From contig NZ_LMUH01000025.1 in NCBI RefSeq assembly GCF_009766105.1, forward strand, positions 76,358 to 140,357: a stretch of DNA of 64,000 nt. The letters are read 5' to 3'. The notes under the pieces are model-generated. The model was given only the letters and a program-made list of their open reading frames with translations. It was not told the DNA's origin and did no database searches. The position numbers were made by a program, and so were the translations under genes. Below are positions 44,452 to 53,113 of this stretch, in pieces. The first letter of the stretch is position 1. Each line of letters begins with the position of its first letter. The stretch is from Granulicella sp. S156. GTDB lineage: Bacteria; Acidobacteriota; Terriglobia; Terriglobales; Acidobacteriaceae.

Positions 44452-47400
44452 ATGGGGCAAACGACTTTGCTCGCGAAGGTAAGATCTCTCGCATTCTTTT
44501 GTTTTGCAATAGGCGCTATTTGTAGCAGCCGTGCGCAAAGCACCAACTCAGGTGATATCCGCGGCTCGGTTACAGATACCTCCGGCGCCTTGATCCCAGG
44601 CGTAAAAGTGACAGTCCTGAATGTGGACACTGGAGTTTCCAGAGATTACGCCACGGATCAGGCCGGCCTGTACGACACGTCATCGATCGTGACCGGCAAC
44701 TACAAAATTACCTTCGCTAAAGAGGGCTTTGGTCAGACCATACGAGGCCCGATTACGCTGCAGGTGGGTACCACTACGGTCAACACGCAGTTGACTATCG
44801 GTTCCACAACACAGCAGGTAGTCGTGAATACAAATGATATTCCCCTGCTGAACACGGAGACGAGCGAGCAGTCTACAACGCTGGATTCCAAGGAGATGTC
44901 GCAACTCCCCAACGTTGGAACAGACTGGGAGACGTTTTCGATTCTGCTTCCCGGGACATCCGGCAATACTCAAGGCACCTCTCTTGCGAATGGCTTCCAG
45001 GGCAGCAACGATCCTCAGCAGTATGTTTCCGCCAATGGAAACCTCCCCTACAGCGCGATCCTCGCTGATGGTGCCATGACAACACTGCCCTCGAGCGGCA
45101 ATGCCGACGTCTCTATCTTTGAGACCGTCTCCGAGCTTCAGGTGATCACCTCTGGCTTCTCCGCTCAGTACGGAATCGGCGGCATCATCTTCAACCAGAT
45201 CAGCAAAGGCGGCACCAACCAGTTCCACGGTGCGGCCTACGAGTATTTCCAGAACGATGCCCTGAATGCCGCTAACTACGGCTTTGGCTTTCCAGCCGCC
45301 GCTACCTTCATCCGCTATAACAACTTTGGCGGCTCGATCGGCGGCCCGATCCTCAAGAAGAAGATGTTCTTCTACTTCAACTTTGACAAGACCATCAACA
45401 ACACAGCAGGCACAGGATTTATTACAGTGCCTACTCAGGCTATGCGGAATGGCGATTTCACAGGCATGCCGACCATCTATGATCCCACCACGCAGGTAGT
45501 CTCTGGCGGTGTGGTTACCCGCCAATCCTTTGCGCAAGAGGGCTACGGCAATAAGATCCCCGCCAACCTGCTGGATCCCGTGGCAAAGGCGCTCCAGGGA
45601 TACTTACCATTGCCGAACGCCACACCCTCGAGTTACTCCCAGGGAGTGCCTAACTCCAACTACTACTACAACGCTCCAGTTAATCTTCCCTACACGAAAT
45701 ACTTTGGACGTCTCGACTACGACATCACACGTAATAATCGTTTGACAGTTACAGACACGCAACGGGATAACCCCACCTTTAACGCGGGGATCGGCACAGC
45801 AACATGTCCCATGGATTGCGTTTATGGCGACGTCGACAGCAACGCTGCTCAGATCTCCGATGTGTGGAACATCAGCGCCAATACCATCAACGAAGCTCGC
45901 ATGGGCTTTACTTCTGAGTTGAATTTCTATGACCCTGCCTCTCTGAACAAGGGATATCCCCAGAAGCTAGGCCTGCAGTTCGCTAAAGCCGATGTCTTCC
46001 CTTCCATCAACTTCAACGGCGCTTGCTGCTATGGTCCGGGCCCTGGATTTATGCTCCTCCAGAAAGAGTTCGTCTACGATCCATCGGACGTAGTCACCAT
46101 GATCCGTGGCAAACATATCCTGCACTTTGGCGGAGAGTTGCTGGTATACCAGGCCAACCAGGCGAACGGAAGCGAGTTCAACGCTGGAAGTTTTAGTTTC
46201 AACGGGGCATATACACAGTCCACTGTAGGCGGCACCGATGGCTTGGCCTATGCGGACTTTTTACTGGGTCAAACGAACTCCTGGAACGCAAGCGTGCAGC
46301 CTGAATATGGAGCGCGATTGAAAACACCGCAGTTCTTCGTCCAAGACGACATCAAGCTGCGGCCAAACCTCACCTTGAATCTCGGCGTTCGCTATCAGAT
46401 TCAGCATGGCTGGAATGAGGTCAAGAACAATATCGCCGTCTTCGATCCCACAGTCTTCAATGCGGGCTCACAAACGAACGGCGCCATCTGGTACGCTTCC
46501 ACCGCCGCGAACGGACGCAAATCCCTTGAGGCAAATGCCGTCGACACGGTACTGCCCCGCGTCGGCTTCAACTGGGCACCAGATCCAACCACAACCATTC
46601 GCGGCGGATTCGGTATCTTCGCTTATAACTGGAGCACGAATACCTACGGTGCCGGCCTCGGAAATTCTTTCATCACCCAGGGCAATGCAACCGACCAGAC
46701 GAATGGCATTACGCCCGTCGTCATTCTTTCTTCCAACGGTTCAAACCTTCCCTACATCGGCCCCACAACAGATCCCACAGCGCTGAACGGGCAAGGCGTG
46801 ACCTACAACCAGTACCACACGCCGGTTCCCAAGATCTATCAGTGGAACGTCGCGCTCCAGCACACACTGGGCACGAATATGGTGGCGGAGATGGCGTATG
46901 TTGCCAGCCACGGATTCAATCTCAACTTCCCGGTAGACATCAACCAGGTCCCGGAGAGCCAGTTGGGCCCCAATGACAGCCCGAATTCACGCCCGTATCC
47001 GATTTATCAGAGCATCTCCGGCAGCACCAATAATGCAATCTCCAACTACAACTCGCTGCAGGTATCGATTACCAGGCGCCTGACCTCGGGCTTCAGCTTC
47101 AGCTTCAACTACGTCTGGTCCCACTTCCTTGACGATCAGGACTCCTCAGCTGAAGGTGGAATCGCGGGAACGCAGATCTTCCAGAACTCCTATAAACCTT
47201 CCGCGAACTATGGATCTTCTAACTTCGACGTCCGCAATGCGCTGAAAGGAAATATCGTGTACGAGCTGCCTTTCGGCGAGAACAAGATGTTCCTCAATAA
47301 AAGCCGTTGGCTGGATGGAGTCATTGGTGGATGGCAGGTCTCATCTACCCTAGTCCTTTCCTCCGGCCAGCCATTTACTCCATACATTGGCGGCAACAAT

Positions 47401-47805
47401 AACTCCTACTCGCAGGCAGGCAGTTGGTATCCCAATCTGATTGGCAATCCGAAGCCAGCGCATCGTTCCATCAACAATTGGTACGACCCCTCTGCCTTTG
47501 CGTTGCCGGCCAACGGCACCTTCGGTGATATGAGGAGAAACAGCTTAGTAGGCCCGGGGATGAATGTTGTGAATCTGTCTGCAGGAAAGACCTTCACTCT
47601 ATATAAGCTGGTCCAGCTTCAGGTCCGTGCCGACGCCACAAATGCCTTCAACCATCCGAGCTTCGGCCCCCCCAACCAGACCTTGACTCCCGAAAGTACG
47701 CCCGGCCCCTCCGGCATCACTACCTTTGCTGGAACAGGAACGAGCATATCTCAAGTGACCGTCGGCGGCCGCACCATGCAGCTGAACGCAAGATTAACGT
47801 TCTAA
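44452..47805 (+). CDS. Oar-like TonB-dependent outer-membrane receptor 3
   Basis: A 1117-residue protein with signal SLAFFCFAIGAICSSRAQ. The regulatory-like domain is SGDIRGSVTDTSGALIPGVK and LYDTSSIVTGNYKITFAKEG. The plug contains SQLPNVGTDWETFSILLPG, LQVITSGFSAQYGIGGIIF and KGGTNQFHGAAYEYFQNDAL. The barrel ends MQLNARLTF. The start is ATG 44452 because GAGGTGAT lies upstream; a TTG two codons earlier is also in frame. It is followed, after 440 bp, by two secreted lectin-GH18 genes in the same direction, so amino-sugar oligomers are a plausible but unproven substrate. Confidence 0.9.
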   Translation: MGQTTLLAKVRSLAFFCFAIGAICSSRAQSTNSGDIRGSVTDTSGALIPGVKVTVLNVDTGVSRDYATDQAGLYDTSSIVTGNYKITFAKEGFGQTIRGPITLQVGTTTVNTQLTIGSTTQQVVVNTNDIPLLNTETSEQSTTLDSKEMSQLPNVGTDWETFSILLPGTSGNTQGTSLANGFQGSNDPQQYVSANGNLPYSAILADGAMTTLPSSGNADVSIFETVSELQVITSGFSAQYGIGGIIFNQISKGGTNQFHGAAYEYFQNDALNAANYGFGFPAAATFIRYNNFGGSIGGPILKKKMFFYFNFDKTINNTAGTGFITVPTQAMRNGDFTGMPTIYDPTTQVVSGGVVTRQSFAQEGYGNKIPANLLDPVAKALQGYLPLPNATPSSYSQGVPNSNYYYNAPVNLPYTKYFGRLDYDITRNNRLTVTDTQRDNPTFNAGIGTATCPMDCVYGDVDSNAAQISDVWNISANTINEARMGFTSELNFYDPASLNKGYPQKLGLQFAKADVFPSINFNGACCYGPGPGFMLLQKEFVYDPSDVVTMIRGKHILHFGGELLVYQANQANGSEFNAGSFSFNGAYTQSTVGGTDGLAYADFLLGQTNSWNASVQPEYGARLKTPQFFVQDDIKLRPNLTLNLGVRYQIQHGWNEVKNNIAVFDPTVFNAGSQTNGAIWYASTAANGRKSLEANAVDTVLPRVGFNWAPDPTTTIRGGFGIFAYNWSTNTYGAGLGNSFITQGNATDQTNGITPVVILSSNGSNLPYIGPTTDPTALNGQGVTYNQYHTPVPKIYQWNVALQHTLGTNMVAEMAYVASHGFNLNFPVDINQVPESQLGPNDSPNSRPYPIYQSISGSTNNAISNYNSLQVSITRRLTSGFSFSFNYVWSHFLDDQDSSAEGGIAGTQIFQNSYKPSANYGSSNFDVRNALKGNIVYELPFGENKMFLNKSRWLDGVIGGWQVSSTLVLSSGQPFTPYIGGNNNSYSQAGSWYPNLIGNPKPAHRSINNWYDPSAFALPANGTFGDMRRNSLVGPGMNVVNLSAGKTFTLYKLVQLQVRADATNAFNHPSFGPPNQTLTPESTPGPSGITTFAGTGTSISQVTVGGRTMQLNARLTF

Positions 47806-48245
47806 CTTACATATTAAACATAAGTAATATTTAGACAATCGATTTACTTGAAGAAAAGTGTATTGACATAGGGATTCTTCACCTGTTAGTGTTCCGGCTT
47901 ACCAGACATGGTGCGCGGGATCTTGTAGCGAAAAGACCTGAAAACTAGCCTGACCTACGAGATACCTGCGCGCTGAATGTCTGTTGTGTACGTTTAGCAA
48001 TCTTGACTCCACACTCGAAGGAGCAGCAAAGATGCATGCCTCACTCGTCCCTCCAGGCTTCAACCGAAGTACCGTCAGTTGAGGCTCACTCCCGCACAAT
48101 CGGGGGGATGATCTCCGTTTAAGCCCGAACAAAAAACAGGCCCCGAGTTCTTCTCGATTCCGGTAAAGGGAGTCGTGTGCCCGAAGACTCCTCTCTTCCC
48201 TGTCCACCCCAACGCACATCCACCTACAGCAAAAAAGGAGGCAAC
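47806..48245 (+). promoter_or_regulatory. 440-bp intergenic region with candidate promoter
   Basis: No gene is visible. The first 70 bases are AT-rich. TTGACA at 47863-47868 with TAGTGT 18 bases later (47887-47892) is a fair sigma70 candidate for the lectin-GH18 gene. The ribosome site AAAGGAGG ends five bases before the ATG at 48246. Confidence 0.4.
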
Positions 48246-49745
48246 ATGTCACGCACCCGCAACTTCGCTAAGCTGGTCGGTCAAAAGCGCTCCATCCTTC
48301 GGTGTTCTCTCTTCCTCACAATCGCTTTCCTAATGCCGCTCACATTACTGCACGCACAAAGCACCTTGACCACCGGCACCCCGTACAACATCGTCAATGA
48401 GAACAGCGGTTCCTGCGTGGACGACACGGCTTCGGGCACGGCGAATGGAACCGCCGTGCAGCAGTGGGCTTGCGGTGAAGGCACTTACAGCACCCAACCC
48501 AACCAACAGTGGGAGTTCGAGAACGGAACCGCCAGTGGCTACTATTACGTCGCCAACGTCAACGCTCCGGCCGAAACCTGGAATGTAACCGGCAACGGCA
48601 CCACCAATGGCAGCCTCATCCAGACGTGGACCTACGCTGGAAATTCCAATGAGGAATGGGAGGCCGTGTCGCTAGGTAATGGCTACTATAAATTTGTAGG
48701 CCAAGGTAGCGGTCTCTGCCTCGACACCCCTAGTGCCTCAACCGCAAACGGTGTGCAACTGCAGATCTACACCTGCAATGGAACGGCAGCGCAGGCGTTC
48801 AAACTCGTCACACCTTCGTCTGGCACAGGCACGGGCACCGGTACTGCCACGAACATCTTCGCGCCATTCGAATATGTGGGCGACTTGGGCGATGCCAATC
48901 AAATTCCGGGCATCGTATCGGCTTCTGGAGCGAAGGCGGTGATACTGGCTTTCCTGGATCCAGACAACAATGGCTGCAACTTGATCTGGCCTGGCGCGAA
49001 CGGGCCGTTGCCCGATGACACGGTAGGCAGCACCAGTATGGGCACTGCGATTGCGGATTTGCAGGCTGCTGGTGTAACCGTCGCCCTTTCACAAGGCGGC
49101 GCAGGCGGCCAAGAGGCTGCCGCATATTGCAGCACAGCTGCGGAGACTCAGGCTGTCTATCAGACGCTAATCACCAAGTACCATGTCAATTGGCTCGACT
49201 TTGACGTCGAATACTCCGAAACTTCCGGTCAGTCGCCCAGACGTGCTCAAGCGTTGGCGGCCTTGCAGGCGGCTAATCCGGGGCTGATCGTCTCCTACAC
49301 TCTTCCGCTCGGTCCAGGCGGACTTGACAGTGGCACTGGCGGCGGCTACACGGACATCACCGATGCCAAAGCAGCTGGCCTTAATCTCACTATTGTCAAT
49401 GGTATGGCCATGGATTTCGGCGGAACAAACGAGAATCAGCCGGAACTATCCGAAGAAGGTGCTGCCGCGTTGGAGTCACAGATTCAATCCGCGGGATTAA
49501 CCTCGACGGTTGGACTCACATTTTTGCCCGGAACAAGTGACGATACCCCCCCGAACTATTTCACCCTCGCCAATGCCACCACGATGTTGGACTGGGCAGA
49601 AGCGAACAAATACGTCACGCTACTGTCCTTCTGGGAGCTCAATCGCGACAACGGCGGTTGCCCCGGCTCGACGGTAGACGAGGACACGTGCAGCGGCGTC
49701 AGCCAATCCAACTACGAATTCTCCTCGATCTTTGAGCCGTTCTAG
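48246..49745 (+). CDS. Secreted ricin-B lectin (CBM13) plus GH18-like protein 1
   Basis: A 499-residue protein. Signal SLFLTIAFLMPLTLLHAQ, then a ricin-type beta-trefoil lectin (residues about 40-190) with the repeated Q-x-W elements (AVQQWACGEG; NQQWEFENG; SLIQTWTYAG) and GSGLCLDTPSAS. A Gly/Thr linker leads to a GH18-type barrel from about residue 200. The acid motif is D318-F-D320-V-E322 in WLDFDVEYSE, a shortened form of DGxDxDxE. SFWELNRDNGG is near the C-terminus. GH18 enzymes cut chitin or peptidoglycan-like beta-1,4-GlcNAc polymers, or are inactive binders. This branch resembles acidic actinobacterial chitinase-like proteins. The lectin module is a near-identical copy of that in the next gene. 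Confidence 0.85.
   Translation: MSRTRNFAKLVGQKRSILRCSLFLTIAFLMPLTLLHAQSTLTTGTPYNIVNENSGSCVDDTASGTANGTAVQQWACGEGTYSTQPNQQWEFENGTASGYYYVANVNAPAETWNVTGNGTTNGSLIQTWTYAGNSNEEWEAVSLGNGYYKFVGQGSGLCLDTPSASTANGVQLQIYTCNGTAAQAFKLVTPSSGTGTGTGTATNIFAPFEYVGDLGDANQIPGIVSASGAKAVILAFLDPDNNGCNLIWPGANGPLPDDTVGSTSMGTAIADLQAAGVTVALSQGGAGGQEAAAYCSTAAETQAVYQTLITKYHVNWLDFDVEYSETSGQSPRRAQALAALQAANPGLIVSYTLPLGPGGLDSGTGGGYTDITDAKAAGLNLTIVNGMAMDFGGTNENQPELSEEGAAALESQIQSAGLTSTVGLTFLPGTSDDTPPNYFTLANATTMLDWAEANKYVTLLSFWELNRDNGGCPGSTVDEDTCSGVSQSNYEFSSIFEPF
48335..48820 (+). repeat. Duplicated lectin-module DNA, copy 1
   Basis: Aligns without gaps to 50152-50637 (offset 1817). By hand count 48481-48720 shows 11 mismatches in 240 bases. 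The flanking catalytic domains differ, so only the signal end and lectin were duplicated or converted. Confidence 0.85.
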
Positions 49746-49804
49746 AGCACGCGACTGCACGCTACGCAACTTTCCTGAGACGAGTCGGCTGGTACATGGG
49801 TGTT

Positions 49805-49846
49805 GCTTTGAGCGCTATGCGGATGAACCCACATAGCGCTCAAAGC
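49805..49846. promoter_or_regulatory. 15-bp inverted repeat carrying two AGCGCT motifs
   Basis: GCTTTGAGCGCTATG (49805-49819) and CATAGCGCTCAAAGC (49832-49846) are exact reverse complements with a 12-base loop. It follows the first lectin-GH18 gene by about 60 bases. It may be a terminator, the end of an insertion element, or an operator pair; the same TGAGCGCT core is found upstream of the fucosidase gene. Confidence 0.5.
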
Positions 49847-49950
49847 GACACAGTAAGCACGGCAACCGGTATCTGCGCGAGATCCTGATCCAAGGCGCTC
49901 GCGCAGTGGTATTGCGGTCGAAGCGAGATCGCATCGCGATGGGTGCATGA
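49837..49950 (+). pseudogene. IS110-family transposase C-terminal remnant
   Basis: The frame reads SKHGNRYLREILIQGARAVV and then stops at TGA 49948-49950. This matches the conserved S-K-R-G-N-x-Y-L-R-x-L-L-I-x-G-A-R block in the C-terminal (transposase_20) domain of IS110-family transposases. A stop codon lies immediately upstream and no other transposase blocks are seen in the 341-bp gap 49746-50086. It is therefore a relic of an insertion element located exactly between the two duplicated lectin-GH18 genes. Confidence 0.7.
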
Positions 49951-50086
49951 GTGACGGCGCTGCAGATGCCAGCGCCACTGTCATGCTGCACCCAAATCGC
50001 GAATTTTACTTTGGACACTCAGGAAACTGCACTCAAATGACGGAACGCTATAAGCAGTTTTCAGCAAAAGGAACAAGGAGAACAAA

Positions 50087-51535
50087 ATGAAGAACAGATT
50101 TCTGCACGCTGCGATCGTGAGTTTCGTCTTCTGTCTATTTGTATTGCTGACGCCGCTCACGTTACTGCATGCACAAAACACCTTGGTCACCGGCACCCCA
50201 TACAACATCGTCAATGAGAACAGCGGCTCCTGCGTTGACGACACCGCTTCGGGTACGGCGAATGGGACCTCCGTGCAGCAGTGGGCTTGCGGCCAAGGTA
50301 CTTCCAGCACCCAACCCAATCAGCAGTGGGAGTTCGAGAACGGAACCGCCAGTGGCTACTATTACGTCGCCAACGTCAACGCTCCGACGGAAACCTGGAA
50401 TGTAACCGGCAACGGAACCACCAATGGCAGCCTCATCCAGACGTGGACCTATTCTGGAAATTCCAATGAGGAATGGGAGGCCGTGTCGCTAGGTAATGGC
50501 TACTATAAATTTGTAGGCCAAGGCAGCGGTCTTTGCCTCGATACACCGAGTGCCTCGACCGCAAACGGTGTGCAACTGGATATCTACACCTGCAATGGAA
50601 CAGCAGCCCAGGCGTTCAAACTCGTCACGCCTACGTCAAGTGGTGGCGGCACAACAACCGGTTCCCCCTTGCTGGTCGGTTACATACCTGACTACAACGG
50701 AAGCTTTGCCGGTTACGCAACGAGCATCAACTTCTCCAAGATGACACACCTGAACTTGGCGTTTGCTGTTCCGCCGACATGCAATGGCACGTGCACTGCG
50801 AGCAGCGATATGACGTTTTCGCTCAATCAGACTGACGCGGACATTGCGACGCTCGTCAATGCTGCACACGCTGCCGGCGTAAAGGTTCTGCTCTCCATCG
50901 GTGGAGGCGGGGGCGACCAGCAAATCATCCAGTTTTACAATGCGGGTCTTTCTACCCAATTAGTGGCCTCGCTCGCGAATTATATTTCGGCCCATAACCT
51001 CGATGGGGTGGATTTGGATATCGAAGACCCCAACAACATGGGGACTCCGTATGCCACCTTCACAAGTGCCCTCGTCGCTCAATTCCGCCCACAAGGCAAA
51101 GCGATTACCGCTGCGGTAGCCGAATATCTCCAGAGTGCGATGCCGGATTCAGCTCTTCACCAATTTGATTTCGTCAACGTGATGGTCTATTCCAACCTCT
51201 CCGACTGCCAGACCGCGTTGCAATACTATTCGGCAACGAAATCAGTGCCGAATAATCAGATTGTCCTCGGAGTGCCTTTCTTCGGACAAAGCTCTGATGG
51301 CAATACGGAAGAGGAATACAACACGATCCTCGCGGCTTATCCTGACGCCTGGCAATCGGATGAGGTCAGCGGTGGTTCTCTCGACGGTGGCATAGCCCTT
51401 TATTACGTCGGCGAGGCAACGATGGCGCAAGAGACACAGCTTGGAGCACAGTACGGCGGCATCATGATCTGGGAACTCACAGGTGATGCTCCTGCCCCAC
51501 ATTCGCTTCTGACTGTAGTTCAGAACAACCTATAA
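50087..51535 (+). CDS. Secreted ricin-B lectin (CBM13) plus GH18 chitinase-like protein 2
   Basis: A 482-residue protein. Signal SFVFCLFVLLTPLTLLHAQ, a lectin module nearly identical to that of protein 1, a short Gly/Thr linker, and a canonical GH18 barrel (LLVGYIPDYNGSF; KMTHLNLAFAVPP; GVKVLLSIGGGGG). The catalytic motif DGxDxDxE is complete: D306, D309, D311 and E313 in DGVDLDIEDP, with the proton donor at E313. VNVMVYSNLSD and GIMIWELTGDAP are typical of strands 6 and 8. It probably cleaves chitin or other GlcNAc polymers outside the cell. AAGGAGA precedes the ATG. It ends at a strong terminator shared with the convergent fucosidase gene. Confidence 0.9.
   Translation: MKNRFLHAAIVSFVFCLFVLLTPLTLLHAQNTLVTGTPYNIVNENSGSCVDDTASGTANGTSVQQWACGQGTSSTQPNQQWEFENGTASGYYYVANVNAPTETWNVTGNGTTNGSLIQTWTYSGNSNEEWEAVSLGNGYYKFVGQGSGLCLDTPSASTANGVQLDIYTCNGTAAQAFKLVTPTSSGGGTTTGSPLLVGYIPDYNGSFAGYATSINFSKMTHLNLAFAVPPTCNGTCTASSDMTFSLNQTDADIATLVNAAHAAGVKVLLSIGGGGGDQQIIQFYNAGLSTQLVASLANYISAHNLDGVDLDIEDPNNMGTPYATFTSALVAQFRPQGKAITAAVAEYLQSAMPDSALHQFDFVNVMVYSNLSDCQTALQYYSATKSVPNNQIVLGVPFFGQSSDGNTEEEYNTILAAYPDAWQSDEVSGGSLDGGIALYYVGEATMAQETQLGAQYGGIMIWELTGDAPAPHSLLTVVQNNL
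50152..50637 (+). repeat. Duplicated lectin-module DNA, copy 2
   Basis: Gap-free counterpart of 48335-48820. Similarity starts within the signal-peptide codons and stops at the linker, where the two catalytic domains diverge completely. Confidence 0.85.
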
Positions 51536-51560
51536 CCTGCAGGACCCTCGTCACAGCAGT

Positions 51561-51589
51561 CGGGGCGGAGTGGTATCAACTCCGCCCCG
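51561..51589. terminator. Bidirectional terminator between GH18 protein 2 and fucosidase
   Basis: CGGGGCGGAGT (51561-51571) and ACTCCGCCCCG (51579-51589) form a perfect 11-bp GC-rich stem with a 7-base loop, followed by TTGCTTG. It lies in the 78-bp gap between convergent stops. Confidence 0.8.
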
Positions 51590-51613
51590 TTGCTTGCAGG
51601 GCGCAGTCAGACT

Positions 51614-52972
51614 CTAAAGCGTCCTCAGTGCAATAACGCTGACATCTTTGTCAGGCGCCTGCGGCGGGAGTGTGATCTGCAAACCGCTGTCCGACTGCTG
51701 AAAGGCGAGCTTCTGATTGTTGCTCAGCAGCCGCGCTGAAAGAACCTTTGGTTTTACACCAGTGATCGTGAGCGGTGCCGAGGGCCAGTCGAAGACGTGG
51801 AGGAATAGAACATTGTCCTTCTGCGTAGTACGAAAGCCCGCATTGCCCTGAATCGGTCCAAAAGTAGTTCCGTAGATGGACTCACCATTCACGGTCAGCC
51901 AATCACCCACACTGCGCAAGCGCTCCTGGAACTCTGGCTGAATAGCCCCATCGGGCTGTGGCCCCACGTTGAGAAGGAAGTTACCTCCCCGGCTGACGAC
52001 TTCGACAAGAGCACGAATGAGATCCTGCGCCGATTTGTAGTGATGATCGTGCGCGTTATAGGCCCATGTGTCGTTGATCGTCATGCAGGTCTCCCAAAGC
52101 TGAAAATCGGCCTGGCTGGGCACACTTTGCGGAGATCCCTTTTCGATGTTGGCATCAGGACCATGTGCACGTGTTCCCCTGGTGGGGATCACCTTCGGGA
52201 TGAACTGCTCAGGGGTAACAAAATCACCAGGTACGCCGATGCGATCGTTGACGAGCGTCGCAGGCTGCAACCCGTGAATCATGTCGAGGACACGTCGACC
52301 GTCATACTTTTCCTGGTGATCGAGACCGTCGAACCATATCACCTTCACATCGCCATACCGTGTGAGCAGTTCGGTCAGTTGCAGCTGCATGTACTGCAGA
52401 TACGTAGGCCACTCCGGACGCTCCGGCTGACCGTGCCAGGTCTCACTGGCCGGCCTGGAGGTATCGCGGAACCCAGGATGATGCAGGTCTGGAGGTGAGT
52501 AGTACAAACCAAGAGGCATGGATCGCCGTGCACAGGCGTCCGCAAGTTGCTTGACGATGTCTTTCCCGTACGGCGTGTTGGTGATCTTGTAATCGGTATA
52601 GGCTGAATCGAACATGCAGAAGCCGTCATGGTGTTTGGTTGTAAAGACCATGTACTGCTGCCCGGCCGCACGCGCGAGATCGATGAAGCTGTCGGGATCA
52701 TAGTGAACCGGGTTGAATCGCTTGTGGAGGGAGACATACTCCGCTTCACTGATCTCACCCGGTTTTGGGGTCATGATCGGCCAGGAGGCCTCGACACTGG
52801 CGAGCGAGTAAGGCCCCCAATGGACAAACATCCCGAACTTCGCCGTGCGATACCAGGCAGTGCGCGTGTCCTCCGACCCTTCTCCGAAGGCCAACTGGGG
52901 GAGTAACGGCAGGGTAGCTGTAGCGAGGGAGCGGCAAAGAAATTGGCGACGACTTGCAATATAAGCGCTCAT
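51614..52972 (-). CDS. GH29 alpha-L-fucosidase, Tat-type signal
   Basis: A 452-residue protein from ATG 52972. The N-terminus SRRQFLCRSLATATLP is a twin-arginine signal. GH29 motifs: WYRTAKFGMFVHWGPYS, QYMVFTTKHHDGFCMFDS, MPLGLYYSPPDLHHP, and the catalytic nucleophile D215 in VKVIWFDGLDH. GGNFLLNVGPQPDG closes the barrel region. It releases alpha-L-fucose from glycans by retention. The length fits a GH29 barrel plus a small C-terminal beta domain. The upstream 140 bp contains three AGCGCT-type sites. It would act with the GH18, GH92 and receptor proteins nearby on fucosylated glycans; this is inference. Upstream Met codons (53026) would bury the Tat motif. Confidence 0.92.
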   Translation of the reverse strand: MSAYIASRRQFLCRSLATATLPLLPQLAFGEGSEDTRTAWYRTAKFGMFVHWGPYSLASVEASWPIMTPKPGEISEAEYVSLHKRFNPVHYDPDSFIDLARAAGQQYMVFTTKHHDGFCMFDSAYTDYKITNTPYGKDIVKQLADACARRSMPLGLYYSPPDLHHPGFRDTSRPASETWHGQPERPEWPTYLQYMQLQLTELLTRYGDVKVIWFDGLDHQEKYDGRRVLDMIHGLQPATLVNDRIGVPGDFVTPEQFIPKVIPTRGTRAHGPDANIEKGSPQSVPSQADFQLWETCMTINDTWAYNAHDHHYKSAQDLIRALVEVVSRGGNFLLNVGPQPDGAIQPEFQERLRSVGDWLTVNGESIYGTTFGPIQGNAGFRTTQKDNVLFLHVFDWPSAPLTITGVKPKVLSARLLSNNQKLAFQQSDSGLQITLPPQAPDKDVSVIALRTL

Positions 52973-53092
52973 ACGCCATCGACCATATCTTTTCAAAACG
53001 GCGAACGTCAAACATACACTCGACAATCAAGCTATCCCCCGGAATTAGGCAGAAAGCGCTCAAGACCAGAAGCATTGCAATGAGCGCTCAAA
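52963..53092. promoter_or_regulatory. Cluster of AGCGCT operator-like motifs upstream of fucosidase
   Basis: Three related sites: AAGCGCTCAT (52963-52972, overlapping the start codon), AAAGCGCTCAA (53053-53063) and the perfect palindrome TGAGCGCTCA (53081-53090). An even-length palindrome with a central CG is typical of LacI/GalR-family operators. No LacI-type gene is in the window, so the regulator would be elsewhere. Confidence 0.4.
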
Positions 53093-53113
53093 CAGCTGAC
53101 ACGACGTGAAGGC

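Noticed and set aside
47899-48252. 117-codon minus frame before lectin-GH18 gene 1
   Set aside because: No motif, overlaps the promoter and ribosome site of the sense gene.
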